64,000 nucleotides of DNA from Isoetes taiwanensis (Eukaryota; Streptophyta; Lycopodiopsida; Isoetales; Isoetaceae). Position 1 is the stretch's first letter; the number at the start of each line of letters is the position of its first letter. The notes under the pieces are model-generated. The model was not told the origin of the DNA, ran no database searches, and saw only the letters and a program-made list of their open reading frames with translations. The stretch covers positions 372,001-436,000 of the forward strand of contig JAJEKV010000138.1 of the NCBI GenBank assembly GCA_021234155.1. The letters run 5' to 3'. Positions 57,426 to 64,000 of this stretch are shown piece after piece. The translations under genes were made by a program, and so were the position numbers.

Positions 57426-59403
57426 AATTGCTTGCTTAAATAATAAAAAAAGTAAAACTTAATGCACGAAAAAATAATTGTGGCAGCGAATTTAATAGTG
57501 TTGGCATAATTGTGGTGGCGAATTTAATCACGTTGGGCTTTGAGAATAATCTAGAAACATCTCTTTTTCCTGTGAGCTCCGGCCAGGCGGGTTCTGGGCG
57601 ATTATCCTCTTCTAAGGAGTAACAATTTGGATAGAGCGGCAACGTGGGAGTAAAGAAAACTCTGGCGGGAATTCTTTGGGCCCTTTTATTGGATGTTTTC
57701 CCTGATCAGATGCCTGTTTGCGCCCATTTTCGCCAATTACGGATCTGGGTAGACAATGTTGAGTACAATATAATCTCTATTACTATGATTTCTACATGCA
57801 AACGATCTGATACTTGTCTCATTTGTAACCGGCATGGTGTGCTCTACATCATCGGAGGAGTTATCATCGGAGGAGTTGCTCCATTCAATTTGGAGCGGTG
57901 AGCATCGAGAGAAAAGCCCCGTGTTTGGCTCGTCTTTTTCCTTTTCCCCACTTGTCGTTCTTTTAACAGAGATTTACGTGATTTTGATGAGTTGGGTTTC
58001 GAGTTTGGCTCCGGCCTTGGTGCCTTGTGATTTCATATCGTGAAGTCTCATGAGCCTTTGCATTTTGGCTCTTTATAGCAATGTTTTAGTTTTACTCGTG
58101 ACTTTATTTGAGGTGGGGGCTTTCTTTGTCGGGTTCAAGGTATATGGTTTTTATGCCTTCTATTTTCTGCAGGATTTATCATTGACTTTGATCTCACCGT
58201 CGTATTTGTTGGAAGCAAGGGCTATGGCCATTTTTGGTGTATGTTTACAAGTGGTCTTTCGAGCTATGAACAGACCTGCCGTTCCTCTCCATTTTGCGAT
58301 GTTCACAAGAAGAAATGCAAGTCGAACATGCAGGGGATATCTTCAAAGCTTCTCGCGACGGAAGTTTTATAAGGTATGCCATCGAATTTAAGATTTTTTG
58401 ATTTGGCCATTAAGTGCAAGGGTTTTCGATTGTATATGCATGACATATTCCAACCGTGATGCTTACAAAGCAAAGCACAGAGGGCGATTTGTCGGCCATG
58501 TAGACAGCAAAGGAGAGGTAAGACACTCGCGTGATGCATTTTTGTACCGTGAATCTGGCCGCTTATTCAGATTCAAAAGAAAATGCAGAGAACCGATTGC
58601 CAACCTTTGCATCGATCGTCGGGTTACATTTGGGTACCATGGCCGATCTTTCTACCGTGTATGAAGCTGAAACCATATCCTTTAACTTGCTTAAGCTTTT
58701 ATTTCTCTTGGAGGATGAATGATACTTATAGGCGATCGGGACCTTGTAAATAAAAATTTGGCCGATCTATGTGAGAAGGGCAAGTTCGTGAGGCAACGAG
58801 CAGTTGCCGAAGGTATGCATTGCTCTTTGTCCATTAGGATGGCATTCGCCTTTACAAAGAAATATACCCGGTTGAAAAGATGTTGAGAGACTATCGCGAC
58901 CGTTACATTGATACTTGTCTCTTATTTATTGATCTCCTCCGCCATCGTGCCAAAATGCGAAGCATAAGATCAGGTTTAGGGGTGGGTAAATCGTTGCCCA
59001 AAATGCTCTTTCGCTCTGGCTGGTTTCGGGTTTCATGATGGTCGGGTAAGTTGATGCTCTATGTTCTACAAGAGGATTTCTATTTTATGGTGTAAGGTTT
59101 TATGGCGTAGGCCTTTATCTATATCCAAACTTGCTAGTTACATTTGGCTCTATTTTTGCACGAATTTACACAAACAATCATAAAACATTTGATATGGTGA
59201 TTAATCAAAATAATGTGATTCTAAGCAAGCCCTTGAACTTTTCTAGGTAATGGAACAAGACTTTATTACCATTCCTAGTGCATGTTCTCAGTAAAACATG
59301 GAAAACTAATTCTCTTTGAAGCATTTCAATCCGGGTTTAATTGGACTCATTTGTTGGTAGCACTCTTGTGGAGATGTATTTCATGTCTTAAGAATAATTA
59401 TGA
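57426..59403. other. No gene recognised
   Basis: Several plus-strand frames overlap here and some end at donor-like sites (for example AAAGGAGAGGTAAGAC near 58,510), so diverged exons are possible. No domain is recognised. Confidence 0.4.
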
Positions 59404-59560
59404 TTTTTTGACAGATGCTTGCCGAAATGTTTTCTCTTGGATTGCAGCAATTGCGGAGTATTTTCAAGATTCAAGAGGCAAAGATGTGCTCAAACTCTCT
59501 TGGCAAATGCAAAAAGAAGATGCGAAACCAAATGATGTCACTTGTGCAAGTGCCTCATAA
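59404..59560 (+). pseudogene. PPR protein fragment
   Basis: Reads DACRNVFSWIAAIAEYFQDS then RGKDVLKLSWQMQKEDAKPN and DVTCASAS, matching the PPR plan RNVFSWTAMIAGYAQ...EALKLFxQMxxxGxKPNDVTF. One repeat plus part of the next is present, then a stop. Conserved Phe in LKLF is Ser and Gly before KPN is Ala. No start or neighbouring repeats are clear. A relic. Confidence 0.65.
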
Positions 59561-61096
59561 AGATGTCATCCAGATAGTAGCTTTCAGGTTTGTAAGTTGG
59601 AAGAAGTAGAAGTGCTTTTAGTTTAGTAGTTGTATAAAAGTTGCCTTGAATTTTTGTTAGGATGTCATACAAGATCCGATGTCTTGGATTACATTAATAT
59701 CGATACTCCCAAAGATGGACACCATGGCAAAGATGGTAGATTCGTGGATCGATTCACATTTGGAAATGGTGACTATACAGGGGATAAAGGCAAATCTTGT
59801 GCTCTTTGCTTTGTTCATGTTCTATTTGACGCCGAATGCTTCATACGATTTGCGTGGTTTGATTGCTCTGCAGATCTCTTGCAGTTCCATGGCTATGGCA
59901 ATGGCCAATGGGTTAAACAATATGTGGATGCCGATATATTGCGGTTTCATGGCTATGACGATGGGGCATATCCGTGAAAGTACCGCGGTGATTGTGAAGT
60001 TTTATTTGATTCACTTTCTTGCTTAATTAACTATGGTTTGTTTAAAATTGTAGGTTATTATGGCAATACTATGGTTGTGAATCCGTAAGGCTTAACCCGC
60101 TACTTCTCGTGAAGGACACAAAATAGACCTTGAATGCATCATCCGGCAGCAGAGGATATTCTTTTGGAACTCTTGTGGAGTTTGCAACAGATACTTCGGA
60201 CATAGGTGATGATTTCAATGGTCGGATGGCATTTGATTCCTCCTATGTTGTTAATTTTTCAATGACGGATGCACGTGATCCTATATTTTTCGTCACCATT
60301 GGCAATACATACAAGAAATCTTTTGGGATCCAAGATGCACACTAGTAGTTCGTAGGTTATCTTGCCCTTCTAAACGTTCTTGCAGCATTTATGTGGCTGT
60401 GAAATTGCTAGATTTTCGTAGCACGTAATAGTTGGAAATAGAGGTTTGATGCGTGCTAACAATGCATTATCACAACGTGAGTTTGGCATTGGGTAGCTAA
60501 AGCATTTTTTCGAACAACAATGCATTGTCGCAACGTGAGTTTGGCATTGGGTAACAAATGATAAAGCATTTTTATAACATAAGTAACTGAATGTTTAGAA
60601 GGCTTTGCTGATGTCAGTCAAGCATATTTTGTAATTGAGACCTTGGCAATCAGATTTATTCATGCATTATAGAATCATTCTCGTTGAAGTTAGGCGTTTT
60701 GGACTTTGAATTCGCCTTTGAGGACTGTAAGTATATATCCTGGGTTGGCATTTGCCTCATGTAATATACCTTGTGAAAAGAGGTTGCTTTCTCTTGACTT
60801 GAGTCTTCTTCTTGAACGAAAGAGTACCCGTCTTTTATGAAACCTAATGTTTAAGAATTGGAACGTGATGGAAAAGCTTCTATTTGGTGACTCGAATGTT
60901 TAGGAAGCAACTGAACATTTGTAAGCTTATCCATTTGAGTCTTTAATAGAGTGAAGCATCTCGCTTTGTATGGGAATGTGTGGTGAGTGACCTTGCTTAG
61001 TTTTTTAGAATACTGGTGATGGATCTATGATCACCAGAGAAGAACCATCTTGTTGCTGAACTTTTTTGCTAAGGAATGGCCATCATCATTACCATG
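59561..61096. other. No gene recognised; short tandem at 60,455-60,560
   Basis: AACAATGCATT.TC.CAACGTGA followed by GTTTGGCATTGGGTA occurs near 60,459 and 60,518. Overlapping plus-strand frames at 59,630-60,026 have no known domain. Confidence 0.45.
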
Positions 61097-61126
61097 GGTA
61101 TCTTTCATAGCTCCTTCAGATCACTG

Positions 61127-61378
61127 TTTCATTGGCAAGTGTAGATGTTGGTATAGAGTTGACCTTGGAAAGCAAGTTGTGTCAGAGTCAATTTTATAGC
61201 TCCTTCCTTCTTTGTTTCATTGGCAAGTGTAGATGTTGGTATAGAGTTGACCTTGGAAAGCAAGTTGTCTTTGTAGTCAATTTTATAGCTCCTTCTTCAG
61301 ATCGGCCGTTTCATTGGCAAGTGTAGATGTTGGTATAGAGTTGACCTTGGAAAGCAAGTTGTGTCAGAGTCAATTTTC
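61127..61378. repeat. Tandem repeat, three ~90-bp units
   Basis: TTTCATTGGCAAGTGTAGAT starts at 61,127, 61,215 and 61,309 (spacings 88 and 94). Units share GAGTTGACCTTGGAAAGCAA. Confidence 0.95.
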
Positions 61379-64000
61379 TTGCATTAAAGAAATATTTTAG
61401 TTGGCGCTTACACCATCAATGCTTTTTGAAACCGATAAATTAGAGGGTTCAAATGCATGATAGTCATTCCGTGTTCCTATTTAGTAGATCTTTTATCTTT
61501 GTTGCATCTTTCCTCCCATGGCAACTCGAAGTTGGTTGCATCTTATGATGAATCCTTTGACTTCGAGTGACCCAATGTTTCATAAGGGAAATTCATTTTG
61601 GAGCTGCATAATCGGGTCTTTGGTTAAAGACTATAGTAGATAAGTAGCCTCAAGGGATAGTTTCTAAATATTAATTTCGATTGTAACTCTTGATGTCTAA
61701 GCCGATGTGAGTTCTTGTTTGGCAATGTACCGGATGGAGTGGCCTTGGAAATGCTAGTGTGACCTTATTTGGGATGTACATCGTCTACCGGCCGATAAAA
61801 TGTGTGGTTGCTCAACTTTTCTTTTTATTTCCCCTCCCGTATCCGGACGCTTCATCACACAAAATGTCCAAAGGAGGTTGTAGCCGGCTGATGAGCTGAG
61901 CTTTGCACCAATTGTATAACCATGTAGACATATTGCAGAGAACACCAACACACTGCAGCTTGACGAGAGTGATTACTAGGTCCCATTCTGCTCCTTTTAG
62001 TAAATGTCTTATGGCTTGAAGACCTTCAACTGTCTATCATCGTTAAAGAGCATAGTCTCGCTTTTATTCCTAGAGATTGATGTAGTCTAAGAAGTCCTTT
62101 CCTATTGTGATTTGTAGGAGTGGGCTCATAAGCATTACACAAAAAGCACCGCCAGGAGTCTGCCCAACAATGGGAAAACTTGCTACTATTGGATGCCACT
62201 TATAAGGTACACAATAGCTTATTTTGGTTATACATATTACAATATTGATGACAGGCTTTGTAGCGATTGAGACCTGCCCATTCTGCAAACATTTAACCAT
62301 TCGCACTCATGCAGTGACATTTATTTTGTTGGAGGTTTTGGGACAGTTGCATGGGTTGATGTTGATGAGTGAGAGTGCATGACCAGATGTAATTGCCGCA
62401 AGCGGTCCGAGGAAACACCGAAGGTAGTCTTATGATGATATTTATGCAACTTTTTTTACAGTTTGTCTAGTGGAAACCTATTTTGATGTACTTGGGTTGG
62501 TTTAAGAGGAATTGAATACAACATTCTCAAAACCAATAAGGGAAATGTTATCTATCGAGAGTGAGATAGATGTCTGCATTTTTTTATTTCCATGAGCAAA
62601 GGCACGATATCCGTGTTCGCCGTGGTGCTAAGGTGCTCTCTCACCCTTTTGACAACTTTATTTCTCTCCGGTGGTAAATAACAATATTGCATGTTACAAT
62701 CTCACCGCAGTTCAACATAAAGACTCCATTTTGAAGAGGTTTCAGCAGAGAAACGTTGGAGCTGGCCAAAACCGCGCATCAAGAAGCTTTTTGAAAAGGC
62801 AACTCAGATAACAAACGCCTAGAGGAATTTGCCGGACTAGCCACATTTGGAATGGCAGCAAGGAAGCCGGGAAATAGATAATGGGCAATCACGAGTCAAC
62901 ATGTTACAACATTTTGTAAGTCTATATTCGCAAAGTTGGCATGTATCTGCAGAAGACGGACCGCCTTGATACTATCCCAACAATCCGTAAAATAAACCGA
63001 AAGGTGTGATTGCCTCCTATACAAGGCAATGAAGATTCTCCCTGTGTATCTTCGACTTTATACATAATATTAGAATTGATGAGGTCTTCAAACATTATGT
63101 GCGTGGGAAAACGAATGTATGGCAAAGGCAATTTTGGCATCACCTGCCCCGCTTTGCCTTGCATTGTTTGCATGATCTAACACTTTCATTTCTCTTTCCG
63201 AATTAACATTGTAGAGTAGAGAGCAACGTGTTGTTGCTATTCGGTATTCAAAGGTGTGAACTAGAAAGTCCCGCCCATTTCCTAGTCATTCTCTATTTTT
63301 ACATCATTTAAGACCTCCTTTCCTCCTTTTTGTTTCTCGGCTTATGTTCTTTGTGGTCCGACATTTCTAATCGTGATAGCATTTTTTTTATTACTGGTTT
63401 GGAGCTTGCTTCGGGCTTCTAAGATGGTCGGAAGGCATGCATTCAAGTCCGTGCAACATTTTTGTTTAAAGGGGGTTTTGTTAATGAGTTTTCCCCTCAG
63501 ATGTCCGGGTTTGATTCGCATTACACCCTTGCAGCAGCTTTTATAAAATAAATCAAAACATATATCTCCTTGCTTGGGGAATTTGTAGCCAAATGTGGCG
63601 CCTTGGTCCAGACTTGGTTGAATTAATGGTGGCACTTAACCATGTCTAGATAGATGTTCTTTCTCCGAAGAAGAAACTATTAGGTTGATTTAGATACCAT
63701 GTACCAAATTGTGGCTTTATAAATCAATGATGCGGCAAGCTACACATGAGAATGGGTTGCTTTTCTCAAGCTGTTTGCATCTTTAGCAAGAGTTTGCCGT
63801 AATTTTGCAATGCCATAAGAAATTGTTTCAGTAGCATAGCCTCTCATACGTCATTTCTTGGACTTTCACACATCATTTCTTGGACTTCCACAAATTGCAA
63901 ACTGTGCTAAAGACTAATTTCAAAGGGGAATTGCAAAGATGTGCTAAAGACTTAATTTGGAAAGGGGCTTTCAATGTTTTTCAATCAATGCCATTGGCAC
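61379..64000. other. No gene recognised
   Basis: Anonymous sequence to the end of the window. Small direct duplications near 63,855-63,960 (CATTTCTTGGACTT and GTGCTAAAGACT). Confidence 0.45.

Overview
The window looks like nuclear DNA of a land plant, probably one with a large, repeat-rich genome (a fern, lycophyte, bryophyte or gymnosperm; this placement is inference). The evidence is spliceosomal introns, a plastid-type DUF760 gene relic, plant-like PPR and cytochrome P450 pieces, a plant ASG2-like WD40 relic, Copia, LINE and hAT elements, and plant-type ribosomal protein pseudogenes. I see no clearly intact ordinary host gene. Most of the window is mobile elements, gene relics and small local duplications in AT-rich DNA.

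Layout. 1-6 kb: anonymous AT-rich DNA, a purine-rich tract, one 322-bp terminal-inverted-repeat (TIR) element and a fragment of ribosomal protein uS9 (RPS16). 6-15.2 kb: one decayed Ty1/Copia retrotransposon broken into three pieces. A 322-bp TIR element splits its reverse transcriptase, and a 6.2-kb insertion splits its RNase H with a 7-bp target duplication. That insertion holds two more TIR elements, a tandem duplication, an AT-hook ORF, a TM9SF/EMP70 pseudogene and a 217-bp tandem array. 15.2-22 kb: anonymous DNA, short repeats and the 3' end of a LINE on the minus strand. 22-29.2 kb: two direct copies of an ~890-bp unit bearing a small two-exon gene; between them lie a decayed hAT transposase and a DUF760 gene relic. 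29.2-40.5 kb: a (TA)n microsatellite, a short near-exact match to organellar-type 23S rRNA at the I-CeuI site region, tandem duplications, a PPR fragment, an ASG2-like WD40 relic and an eL24 (RPL24) processed pseudogene. 40.5-51.7 kb: the most notable element. 51.7-64 kb: anonymous DNA with a P450 exon, a PPR fragment, a hairpin repeat family and small tandem repeats.

The highlight is a Penelope-like reverse-transcriptase element at 40,520-51,692. Two nearly identical 3.47-kb direct repeats flank a 4.2-kb body. Each repeat carries a TATA box, a first coding exon and most of a long first intron; the body carries the intron's acceptor and two further exons. Splicing with phase-compatible GT-AG introns joins all three exons into one 1,344-codon frame, interrupted by a single TAG. 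The C-terminal part has recognisable RT motifs, including YIDD, and no GIY-YIG endonuclease is visible. A strongly folded sequence sits between the RT stop and the downstream repeat. The arrangement resembles the partial tandem copies (pseudo-LTRs) and intron retention known for Penelope-like elements, but the long N-terminal region matches nothing I recognise.
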